Source of the DNA: Anisus vortex
Lineage: Eukaryota > Mollusca > Gastropoda > Planorbidae
Direction: 5' to 3'
Assembly (NCBI GenBank): GCA_949126835.1
Contig: OX421507.1
Coordinates: 33,152,082 to 33,216,081 of the forward strand
DNA length: 64,000 nucleotides
Shown here: piece by piece, positions 22,701-34,700 of the stretch
How the letters are laid out: every line of letters starts with the position of its first letter
Position numbering within the stretch: the stretch's first letter is position 1
Position numbers and translations under genes: made by a program
The notes under the pieces: model-generated
Database searches by the model: none
What the model saw: only the letters and a program-made list of their open reading frames with translations
What the model was told of the DNA's origin: nothing

Positions 22701-25700
22701 CCACATGACTGAATAGCTCCTCTTGTATTGGTTGCAGGCTATATGGTTATAGTTTGGGACCCCCACATGACTGAATAGACTCCTCTTGTATTGGTTGCAG
22801 GCTATATCGTTATAGTTTGGGACCCCCACATGACTGAATAGACTTGTCTTGTATTGGTTGCAGGCTATATCGTTATAGTTTGGGACCCCCACATGACTGA
22901 ATAGCTCCTCTTGTATTGGTTGCAGGCTATATCGTTATAGTTTGGGACCCCCACATGACTGAATAGCTCCTCTTGTATTGGTTGCAGGCTATATGGTTAT
23001 AGTTTGGGACCCCCACATGACTGAATAGCTCCTCTTGTATTGGTTGCAGGCTATATGGTTATAGTTTGGGACCCCCACATGACTGAATAGCTCCTCTTGT
23101 ATTGGTTGCAGGCTATATGGTTATAGTTTGGGACCCCCACATGACTGAATAGCTCCTCTTGTATTGGTTGCAGGTTAAATGCAGAAATCAAAGGCAAAGA
23201 AAATGACTTGGGTATCTACCTGAAGCAGATCAAGTTCTTGGAGTCTCAGTGCTATGAACTGCAGAAGAAAGAGCAAGAGATAACTAAGTGGAGCAATATG
23301 AGTTCAAGTATGAGTTACTTCACATGTTATAATATAACATATCTTATATCTTTACTAAATCACAGATTGTCTTTTGTTTGTACTTGAATTTTTTTGTTAT
23401 ATTTTCAAAACTTAACCAGATTCACATAGCAAAATTTTATTTTTTTTGACATGAATGGCAGAATGCCCAGCCAATATTTTCTCAATATTATATTTATAAA
23501 CAGTTGTTTAAATATTCTTGTTATCAAAACAGCAATTTTATAGTATTTTTTTTAACTTTGAAATGAACTATGTTGGTTAAAGAATTCTTCATCTGTGGAT
23601 TTTTGTTTGTCAACTATGTTAATTGTTTATTGCCATCTTATTTGATTGTATTTCTGATTGTATGTGATAGCAATTTTCAGTGATCTTCAAATACCCAGCA
23701 CCCGTCAACTTTGTCCTGACATATTAAATTGCATCAATAGTTTCAGAAAAATTACATGAAAAAATACATGATAAATGGCTACAAAAGCAAAAAAAAAAAC
23801 CTAGATCTCCATATTAGAAATACTATTGACCTGAGAGCTGGGAATTATTTTGTCTCTTCGAGCCCTGGATATTAACTCTTACTTTTTCAATTAGTATGTG
23901 AAGAGACAAAGGAAAATTGGGTTTCCAAACTCATAACGTCAAAAATTGACAAGTCTTCAATCCTGAAGGATATTCTCCTTATGATCATGGTTATTTCACA
24001 ATCACCTGAGTCATTTATTCATGTTTTAAGAAAACCAAAAAAAAACTGCATAACATCTGTATTACTTCTGTTATGTCACTTTGGTACATTTTGTAAAAAA
24101 AAAAAAAAAAACTGTTCTCTGATTGGTTTAGGATATATGCAATTCGCCATATAATAGAGGACTGCATAAACTAAACATTTCAACCAACGACTACTTAAGA
24201 CAGGACGTTCAAGCTTGAATTTCTGACTTCGCTAGCGAAGGCCAGTTTTTTTAACAGTAGCGATACACTCCCTTGGCGCAGTGATATACAGTAAACTATT
24301 ATTAAGTAACTATTAAAATTCTTTGCTAGCGAAGTCAGAAATTCAAGCTTGCACGTCCTGTCTTAAGTAGTCCTTGATTTCAACACAAAACTCTAAAAAA
24401 ATGAGTCAGGCAATTGTGAAATGACGGTGACGATACATTGATCTTTAGAAAATGGGGGTTTTAGGGCGACTCAAAGATGTTGATAATTCTTTATCTAGTG
24501 ACCTGGCTTCATCCTTCCATGATGTTGATAATTCTTTATCTAGTGACCTGGCTTCATCCTTCCATGATGTTGATAATTCTTTATCTGGTGACCTGGCTTC
24601 ATCCTTCCATGATGTTGATAATTCTTTATCTGGTGACCTGGCTTCATCCTTCCATGATGTTGATAATTCTTTATCTGGTGACCTGGCTTCATCCTTCCAT
24701 GATGTTGATAATTCTTTATCTGGTGACCTGGCTTCATCCTTCCATGATGTTGATAATTCTTTATCTGGTGACCTGGCTTCATCCTTCCATGATGTTGATA
24801 ATTATTTATCTGGTGACCTGGCTTCATCCTTCCATGATGTTGATAATTCTTTATCTGGTGACCTGGCTTCATCCTTCCATGATGTTGATAATTCTTTATC
24901 TGGTGACCTGGCTTCATCCTTCCATGATGTTGATAATTCTTTATCTGGTGACCTGGCTTCATCCTTCCATGATGTTGATAATTCTTTATCTGGTGACCTG
25001 GCTTCATCCTTCCATGATGTTGATAATTCTTTATCTGGTGACCTGGCTTCATCCTTCCATGATGTTGATAATTCTTTATCTGGTGACCTGGCTTCATCCT
25101 TCCATGATGTTGATAATTCTTTATCTGGTGACCTGGCTTCATCCTTCCATGATGTTGATAATTCTTTATCTGGTGACCTGGCTTCATCCTTCCATGATGT
25201 TGATAATTCTTTATCTGGTGACCTGGCTTCATCCTTCCATGATGTTGATAATTCTTTATCTGGTGACCTGGCTTCATCCTTCCATGATGTTGATAATTAT
25301 TTATCTGGTGACCTGGCTTCATCCTTCCATGATGTTGATAATTCTTTATCTGGTGACCTGGCTTCATCCTTCCATGATGTTGATAATTATTTATCTGGTG
25401 ACCTGGCTTCATCCTTCCATGATGTTGATAATTCTTTATCTGGTGACCTGGCTTCATCCTTCCATGATGTTGATAATTCTTTATCTGGTGACCTGGCTTC
25501 ATCCTTCCATGATGTTGATAATTCTTTATCTGGTGACCTGGCTTCATCCTTCCATGATGTTGATAATTCTTTATCTGGTGACCTGGCTTCATCCTTCCAT
25601 GATGTTGATAATTCTTTATCTGGTGACCTGGCTTCATCCTTCCATGATGTTGATAATTCTTTATCTGGTGACCTGGCTTCATCCTTCCATGATGTTGATA

Positions 25701-28700
25701 ATTCTTTATCTGGTGACCTGGCTTCATCCTTCCATGATGTTGATAATTCTTTATCTGGTGACCTGGCTTCATCCTTCCATGATGTTGATAATTCTTTATC
25801 TGGTGACCTGGCTTCATCCTTCCATGATGTTGATAATTCTTTATCTGGTGACCTGGCTTCATCCTTCCATGATGTTGATAATTCTTTATCTGGTGACCTG
25901 GCTTCATCCTTCCATGATGTTGATAATTCTTTATCTGGTGACCTGGCTTCATCCTTCCATGATGTTGATAATTCTTTATCTGGTGACCTGGCTTCATCCT
26001 TCCATGATGTTGATAATTCTTTATCTGGTGACCTGGCTTCATCCTTCCATGATGTTGATAATTCTTTATCTGGTGACCTGGCTTCATCCTTCCATACTTT
26101 GCTTAATGTTATTTTTTTTTAAACAATTTTTTTCTTAACTTTAGATGAAGTTCAAGGGTTAAAAGAAGAAGTGAAAAAGGCAAAAGTTGATGTGGACATT
26201 CTCAAATCAGAAAGGTAAACATTACACACACACACACAAATCAACTGAGCAAAAAAGTTTTTTGCTTTGTAAAAAAAATGTATCTTAAAATAAAATCTCA
26301 ATCACAAGCAGCACCTCTATAAAAGTCTCAGATATAAAGTTAAAGTATAAATTGGAAGGCAAAATGCAGAAAAAATTCTAGTTCACGGATCTAAGCCATA
26401 CTCAAAACTTTGTTTTTGTGAACTTGTATAATTTCTTGATCCATATTTTTATTTTTCACTGTAGCTGTTTGCGAATTTTCATTTGTCTGTTGCATGTAAG
26501 ATTAAAAATTATCTATATTATATACGTCATTTAAAGGCTGAAAGTGCAGGATCCCAATATGAAAGTTATAAAGTCGGCTTACTTTCCAGAATTCTATTCA
26601 TAATTAGGAATTCAAAGATCCAGAAACTCCCTTAGTCTAAATGCTACAGATGCTCCAAAATAAATTACTTTAGTCTTATTAACAGCAAGATAGACTAAAA
26701 ACCTCACACAAGCAAAAATAGTTGTGTTTTGTTATTAGTTTTTTTTATAAAAAGCAAATAATTTTGCACTCACACTCTTGGACCTGAAAATTTGGTACAA
26801 ATTGTGCAGCTTATACTTGAGATTTAAAGGTAGCTTTCTTGACTCTGCGACTCTCAGTATAATGTTGAATCATATTATTTTACATATTTTAGAGAAATGA
26901 TGATTGAAGCACACCAAAATAGAATTGAAGAGCTCAGAGAAAGTTTTAAAAATAAAATGTCAGAAGCTGAAGGATGGCCACAGAAGGTAATACATAATTT
27001 TAATTTTTATTTGTTTGTTTATTTTTTAAAAACTTCTCTTATTTAATTAAAAAGTTGTTATTTGTTTAGGCCTTTTAATATTTGTACATGGATACGAGCG
27101 AAATGCGGGGGGAAAATTACATAGGCCTATATAAGCTACAGATACAAATTTTATAAACTGCAATGAACATAATGCTATAATAATTTAAACAGATATATTT
27201 ATTATTTACTGAAAACATTTCGGAAAGAATTATAAAATAAATACTGTAATCAGGTTAAAAAAGGGTATTAATTCTTATTTAACAAAAGTTTGGATTATTC
27301 CTGGCTGAGAAATAAATACCCGTCTCCTGCATGCGTAAAGAAAAATAATATGAGGCAATAAGGTCACGTGTCTTCCAATTATCAAATAGGAATCCACACA
27401 CACATCATACTTTATATATATAGATGTTAAATTGCCTGAATTCTATAGACTGTTTTTAAACAAAAACACTTGAACTAAATCCAAAGAGAAATATTTACAT
27501 ATATCTAAAATAGATTTTTGATTTCAGCTCCAGACTGCACTATCTACTGAGAGAAGTCGACATTTGACAGAGTTGAAAACTTTAGAAGAAAATCTAAAAC
27601 ATCAATTTGTCCTTGTAAGTTGTTTACACATTTATTAAATTAGCAAAATAGGCAAAATGCTGTTAATTGTCTGACCCAAAAAAAACTAGGGGTCAAATAA
27701 TGATTGAATCAGGAATGATGTGTGCAGACTCTGCAACCCTGTCAGCAATCCTGAGGTCTTTTGGAGAATTAGAAGGATGTTTGAATAGTCACACAATTCT
27801 CTTTAAATATCTTCTTCTTCTTCATATTATTGTGGAGACCCCGTTAAGACCAAGGAAAGAGTCAATTTAACTACACATACAATTAAAACATTGCAAGCAA
27901 TATGTTGCTGATTCAGGAAGTTAAAATCTCAACTCTTGATGCATCTACAAACACATCTCTTCATTTAACCTATAAATATAAATAAGCACTTCAGTGCATC
28001 TACGAACATATCTCTAGATTTAACCTATAAATATAAATAAGCACTTCAGTGCATCTACAAACATATCTCTAGATTTAACCTATAAATATGAATAAGCACT
28101 TCAGTGCAATAAATATTGTAGCATATATTTTATTATATTTCTTTAATCAATCAAATAGAATCTAAAGTAATAAAAGAATATTTAATAGTTTGCTGTAATT
28201 GAGAAAGAATATTTAATAGTTTGCTGTAATTGAGAGAGGTCAAAAAAAGCATTGTCAATTAATTAAACAAGCCAACAATATAGACATTTTTAAAACAAAA
28301 TTAAAAACTTTTTTGATTTATTTTCATAACAGATGGTAAATGCAAAGCACATTTGAAGACTTTATAATGATTAGCGTTATATAAATATGTCATTTATTGT
28401 TGCTCTTGTTATATATCTCTACAAGTTAAATTCCTGGCGTTGCCTGGGGAAAAATTTAAAAGGGCCTGTATAGTATATAGGCTAAGCTAAATAAACATTT
28501 AATAAATTACAATGGACAGAAAGATATAATCTAGCCTAGATCTAATAAAATTAGAAATATAATAATTATTTATTGAAAACATTTAGGAAAGTAATAACAA
28601 ATATTACAATCGGGTTAAATATAGGCAAGTCTTTTTATTAAACCAAAAGATTAATTTCCCGGCGTTGCTCGGGGAAAAATACATTTACATAGGCTTAGGC

Positions 28701-31700
28701 CTAAAGCTACAGAAAGGCCTAAAGCTACAGAAAGGCCTAAAGCTACAGAAAGGCCTAAAGCTACAGAAAGGCCTAAAGCTACAGAAAGGCCTAAAGCTAC
28801 AGAAAGGCCTAAAGCTACAGAAAGGCCTAAAGCTACAGAAAGGCCTAAAGCTACAGAAAGGCCTAAAGCTACAGATAGGCCTAAAGCTACAGATAGGCCT
28901 AAAGCTACAGAAAGGCCTAAAGCTACAGAAAGGCCTAAAGCTACAGAAAGGCCTAAAGCTACAGATAGGCCTAAAGCTACAGATAGGCCTAAAGCTACAG
29001 ATAGGCCTAAAGCTACAGAAAGGCCTAAAGCTACAGAAAGGCCTAAAGCTACAGAAAGGCCTAAAGCTACAGATAGGCCTAAAGCTACAGATAGGCCTAA
29101 AGCTACAGAAAGGCCTAAAGCTACAGAAAGGCCTAAAGCTACAGAAAGGCCTAAAGCTACAGAAAGGCCTAAAGCTACAGATAGGCCTAAAGCTACAGAT
29201 AGGCCTAAAGCTACAGAAAGGCCTAAAGCTACAGAAAGGCCTAAAGCTACAGAAAGGCCTAAAGCTACAGATAGGCCTAAAGCTACAGATAGGCCTAAAG
29301 CTACAGAAAGGCCTAAAGCTACAGAAAGGCCTAAAGCTACAGAAAGGCCTAAAGCTACAGAAAGGCCTAAAGCTACAGAAAGGCCTAAAGCTACAGATAG
29401 GCCTAAAGCTACAGATAGGCCTAAAGCTACAGATAGGCCTAAAGCTACAGGTAGGCCTAAAGCTACAGATAGGCCTAAAGCTACAGATAGGCCTAAAGCT
29501 ACAGAAAGGCCTAAAGCTACAGAAAGGCCTAAAGCTACAGAAAGGCATAAAGCTACAGATAGGCCTAAAGCTACAGATAGGCCTAAAGCTACAGATAGGC
29601 CTAAAGCTACAGATAGGCCTAAAGCTACAGAAAGGCCTAAAGCTACAGAAAGGCCTAAAGCTACAGATAGGCCTAAAGCTACAGATAGGCCTAAAGCTAC
29701 AGAAAGGCCTAAAGCTACAGAAAGGCCTAAAGCTACAGAAAGGCCTAAAGCTACAGAAAGGCCTAAAGCTACAGATAGGCCTAAAGCTACAGATAGGCCT
29801 AAAGCTACAGAAAGGCCTAAAGCTACAGAAAGGCCTAAAGCTACAGAAAGGCCTAAAGCTACAGATAGGCCTAAAGCTACAGATAGGCCTAAAGCTACAG
29901 AAAGGCCTAAAGCTACAGAAAGGCCTAAAGCTACAGAAAGGCCTAAAGCTACAGAAAGGCCTAAAGCTACAGAAAGGCCTAAAGCTACAGAAAGGCCTAA
30001 AGCTACAGATAGGCCTAAAGCTACAAGATAGGCCTAAAGCTACAGATAGGCCTAAAGCTACAGATAGGCCTAAAGCTTCAGAAAGGCCTACAATTTGTAT
30101 AAACTACAATGAACAGAAAGCTATGATTACTTAACAAAATATAGATATAATTATTATTTATTTACAGAAAACATTATAGAAAGTAATTAAAAGTAAATAT
30201 TGTAATTGGGTAAAAAAACCACCTCTTTTTTATTAACAAAAAGTTTGACTATCCTTGTTGATGAGAATCAAACACTCTCTTTCGCTTGCGTCTAAAATAT
30301 AGGCCCAGGCCTAATTAATCTATTAGATTTTATTTATTGAAAACATTTTAGGAAAGTTTTAAGTCATAAAATCCTTACAATCTTAAAAAAAAAGGAATAT
30401 TAATAGAATTTTTTTTTTTTAAAGTAGAAAAAAATAGTGCCATAACGGGGAATCGAACCCACGCTGCCGGCATGGCAGTCATAGACTTAAACCTCTATGC
30501 TAGGGAAACCTCATGTCAAAAAGTGATCACAAAAGTAAGATATGAGATAATAAAGTCACGTTAAATAAACCAGGAGAAAAATTAAATAGGCCTATACGCT
30601 ACAGATAAACATTTCATAAACTACAATGTAGTAACTTTTAAAGGCGTATTGGCTTCTTCTTTAGGAAATATGAGCGTTGGACGCAATAATCTTCTTTATA
30701 GACGGAGCGTCTGTAATGTATAAGATAAGATAAGTAGACATAATATATTTAATTACAAAATAATCTTTAGGTCAGTGATTGGGCTTGTAGATCACGTGTT
30801 TTCGATTTGACCAATGGGGATCTGCGGGGACACAAGCACAGTCTTTTTATATATATAGATATATATATGATACACTTTTTGACAATCTTTACTTTAGGAT
30901 AATGTTGCATTATCTAAGTACATTTTTCATAAAGTATTGTTTTCCTTTTATAATAAGTGTAGCTACTTTGCAAGAATAATTTTAAGTCTTTGATTTCCAC
31001 CACATCTACTGAATAGAATGCTAATATTTAACACAGTTGATGATTTATGGTATAATAATTGAAATTGTACAACTATTTCAAACAGGAACTTCAGATAGAA
31101 AAAGATAAATATGATGAGCTGTTAAAGAAGTTTCAAGGACAGGAGAAAGAAAAAAATAATTTAGTAGGTCAATTAATTCTACATCTTTTGATGAATTTTA
31201 TTTCATAAGCATTGCAAAATATGAATCTTTAACTATTCCAATCAAAGACAAAACTCTTGTGGAAAGGTGGTCATGGGTGGTTGGATTGTGGAAATGTTAA
31301 CTCCCACCAGAGTTCATATTTTATATTAAATTTAGAAGGTAAATATGCCATCAGGGATTTTCACCACAATGATCTCAAAAAGTAGTGACTTATTAGTTAG
31401 TTATTGGAGGAAAATATTAGTTCTAGTTTCAGTCAAGTAGTAAAAAAAATATAACCTCTAGATTTAAAAAACAAAGTTAACAGTTCAACTAAACGTCTGC
31501 TCACATTTTCTTTTTTTGAAACAAAAGTCACAAAGTTAACAAAAGACAAATAAAAATAATAAACTTTCCAAGGTATTTTTGTGTCAATATGAAGAATTCA
31601 TGTACTTTGTGTCAATATGAAGAGTTCATGTACTTTGTGTCAATATGAAGAGTTCATGTACTTTGTGTCAATATGAAGAGTTCATGTACTTTGTGTCAAT

Positions 31701-34700
31701 ATGAAGAGTTCATGTACTTTGTGTCAATATGAAGAGTTCATGTACTTTGTGTCAATATGAAGAGTTCATGTACTTCCAGAAAGAGAACCACAGAGCATTC
31801 ATTGAGGGGAAATACAAAGATGAAATAGAAGATCTACATAGAAAAGTGACAGAGTGCAGAAGACGGTCCACCGAGAGAGAGGAAGAGCTGACTAAAGAAA
31901 TTAGTAGCTTGAAGAAAATTATAAATGACTTACAAGACCGTTCAGGTTAATTTAATAATTTAATTAATTTAATAGCATGGATAGAAGCGCTATAAGAAAT
32001 GCCCATTCTTATCTTATTTACATTATTAGGGAATATTTACATTGAACAGAATTTTAACATTTTTAAGTAATGTTAACATTTTTAAGTAATGTTAATAGTT
32101 TTAAGTAATGTTAACATTTTAGAATAATTACAATGTATTTTTCTTGTTTGCTACTTTATTTACTATCTACTAAAATTTAATGCTTAGACCTGTAGCTCTT
32201 TCAACAATTATTGTGCACTGGAATGAGTGTGACAATAGTTAAATCTTTGCTTTTATTCCCACTTGTTTATGATCATTTTGTATTTTATCTTAGCAAAGCT
32301 GGATGGATCTGATTCTGTGAAGATAAATGAGCTTCAGATCCAACTGTCACAGATTCATCAAGAACATTTAGATTCTTTAAGTCAGATTACTTTATTGGAA
32401 AACAAACTAAAGGAAACTACAGAAGAGGTATACGGTATAGGATACAACTCCACATTATCCATTAAGTAGAAATATACTATCTTAGCTATTGTAAAATTGT
32501 ACTTTTGAGAATGATGTAAATGTAGCCTTTAGAATTCTGTTTTTTTGAAGTTGCTTTATTGTAGGCTTACTGTAACTAGAGTGAATGCTTTCATTCAATT
32601 GATATTGTGAACACACAAACTTTTACAGGCACAATTTTTACAAGGCATTGTTAGGAAAGAATGTGAGGAAAGATTTGAATTGACAGAAGCTTTGAGTGAA
32701 GCCAGGAAAGAATTACTTCAGCTTAAGAAACCTGCAGGTCTGTTGTTCATTTAACAATTTTCTTCATTCAGACAATCGTTCACTTAAAGACTGCTTACTG
32801 CAGCAGCTGATCAATGGGCCAATGTAAAAACAAATGTTGCCAAGCCTGTCAGTCACATTGAGGGTAAAACAGAAAGTTTTAAAGAACATGATTTTTGTTC
32901 AGGGTATTTATGAGTTATGAGATGACCTTAAAATTAAATCTTTAAATTTGAAGAAACCTGATTTATTTAATTTTACAAGAATTTTGACATTTCTGTGTAT
33001 GTAAAAAGATCATAATAAATCTGAGCATTGTAAAAGATTGTCAGTGTGCTGGTTTTCTAAGTTAGAATTTAATGCTGTATGAATTTGTATAACTTATGTT
33101 CAACTTATGTTAAATGTTCAACTTATGTTCAACTTATGTTCAATCCTTGCCCTTCTTTCCTCTAGTGTTTCTAGGCTTAGTGATATAACAATTGTCATGT
33201 ATAGTATATAGTGAATATTCACTAATTATGAACCTTGCAGCTCTTTTCTGGAGTTTTTCTAGTTTTTTCAAATTTTTTCTTAAGTTGATGGGTTTCATAC
33301 AAAAGATGCATATTTTAGTATAGGTCTAGCTAATGTAAGGGAGCATATCAGCTGAATGTTTTTGTTACATTCCTAATTGTGAAGCCTAATGTTTTGTTTG
33401 ACTTTTTAATTACATCATTAATGTGTGCATTTTATGATAATTTATCATTTGTTTTATACTAAGTACTTTGCATTTTGTTGGGGTTAGGTCTTTTCCTGAA
33501 TGAAGAAGTTTGTAAATATTTATTTCTTTCTCTTTAATACTCTTAGCAATTGGCACATATCTGGGTGAAACAAACATACTCCAGATAGATTCCCATTAAT
33601 TTTGTCATTCATCTAGATCTTTTTGTAAAATTATATTAATTTTTATTTCTGTCTTTTTGTTCTGTACATTATACAATCATCTGCAAATAACATAACTTTT
33701 GTTCCTGTATTGATGCCATTGTGAGTAAGTCATTAATATAAATTAGAAATAGTAGCTGGCCTATTACAGTTTGTTGTAGAACTCCTGAGTTTACAGTTTT
33801 TGTTGCTGATTTAAAGTCATTAAATATCACACTGTGTACTATAGCTCTCAGAATGTAAAAGATACTGCAAAAAATTATTTTAGTCTTTTTAGTAAACAAG
33901 TAAACCTATTAAACCTATTAATTGTGTTTCATATGATCTGTTTTTACAGAAGCTATGATGATGTTGACAAATGCATTTTGTTTGTCTAGGTGATTTACCT
34001 TACTATCATTTACTATCTATAATTTTCAGTCTAAGATTTTTTTTCTTTTATGAAAAGGCAATATTATTTGCTTACAATCTGGGCACTTTGCTCTGGTTTT
34101 AGGAGGCCTGAAAACATATTTTCAAGATTAAAGATAGTTCATCATTTAGTTTTTTAAGTAGTCTTACTGGTATTTCAGCTGGACCAGTAGCTTTGTTTGC
34201 TTTTAAGTTTATGCCTCTTTCTTTTACATTTATATTTCCCATATCATCTATTTTATATAAATTTATTAACCCTACTAGGTGGGTCAACTTGACCCGTCCA
34301 TGGTATATTTTTGATACTTTACTCTAAAACCACTCATCCGAATACTTAAAGCTTTCAGATATGCTATTAATAAAGGGTTTGCTTTTTTTCTGGTGGGAAA
34401 AAATATTATTTTTTATGTCAAATGCACGCTAAATGGTGAGCATTTTTTATTTTTTACTATGATGTTCTTGTCGTCTAGTGGTGAAAAATTATGATCAGAA
34501 ATATGTGTTGGAGTTGTTAGCTTTAGTTTCATTGTCATTGGAAGTTTTATTGTTTTGGATATTTCAGTGGCGCTATCTTTGCCTGTCATTTCCATTTTTC
34601 TTGATTTAATCCAGGACCAAAAGTTTTTATTATTGTCTTTAGAAATTACATTGTTTACATAGATATCTATTCCTTTTTGAGATATCAACTGTTTCTGGGT

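Noticed and set aside
28665..30134. 489-codon KLQKGL frame
   Set aside because: By-product of an 18 bp repeat; no start context, splice logic or non-repeat protein sequence supports it.
30436..30512. Functional tRNA gene
   Set aside because: A and B boxes are present but the acceptor arms do not pair; it is better read as a SINE head or pseudogene.
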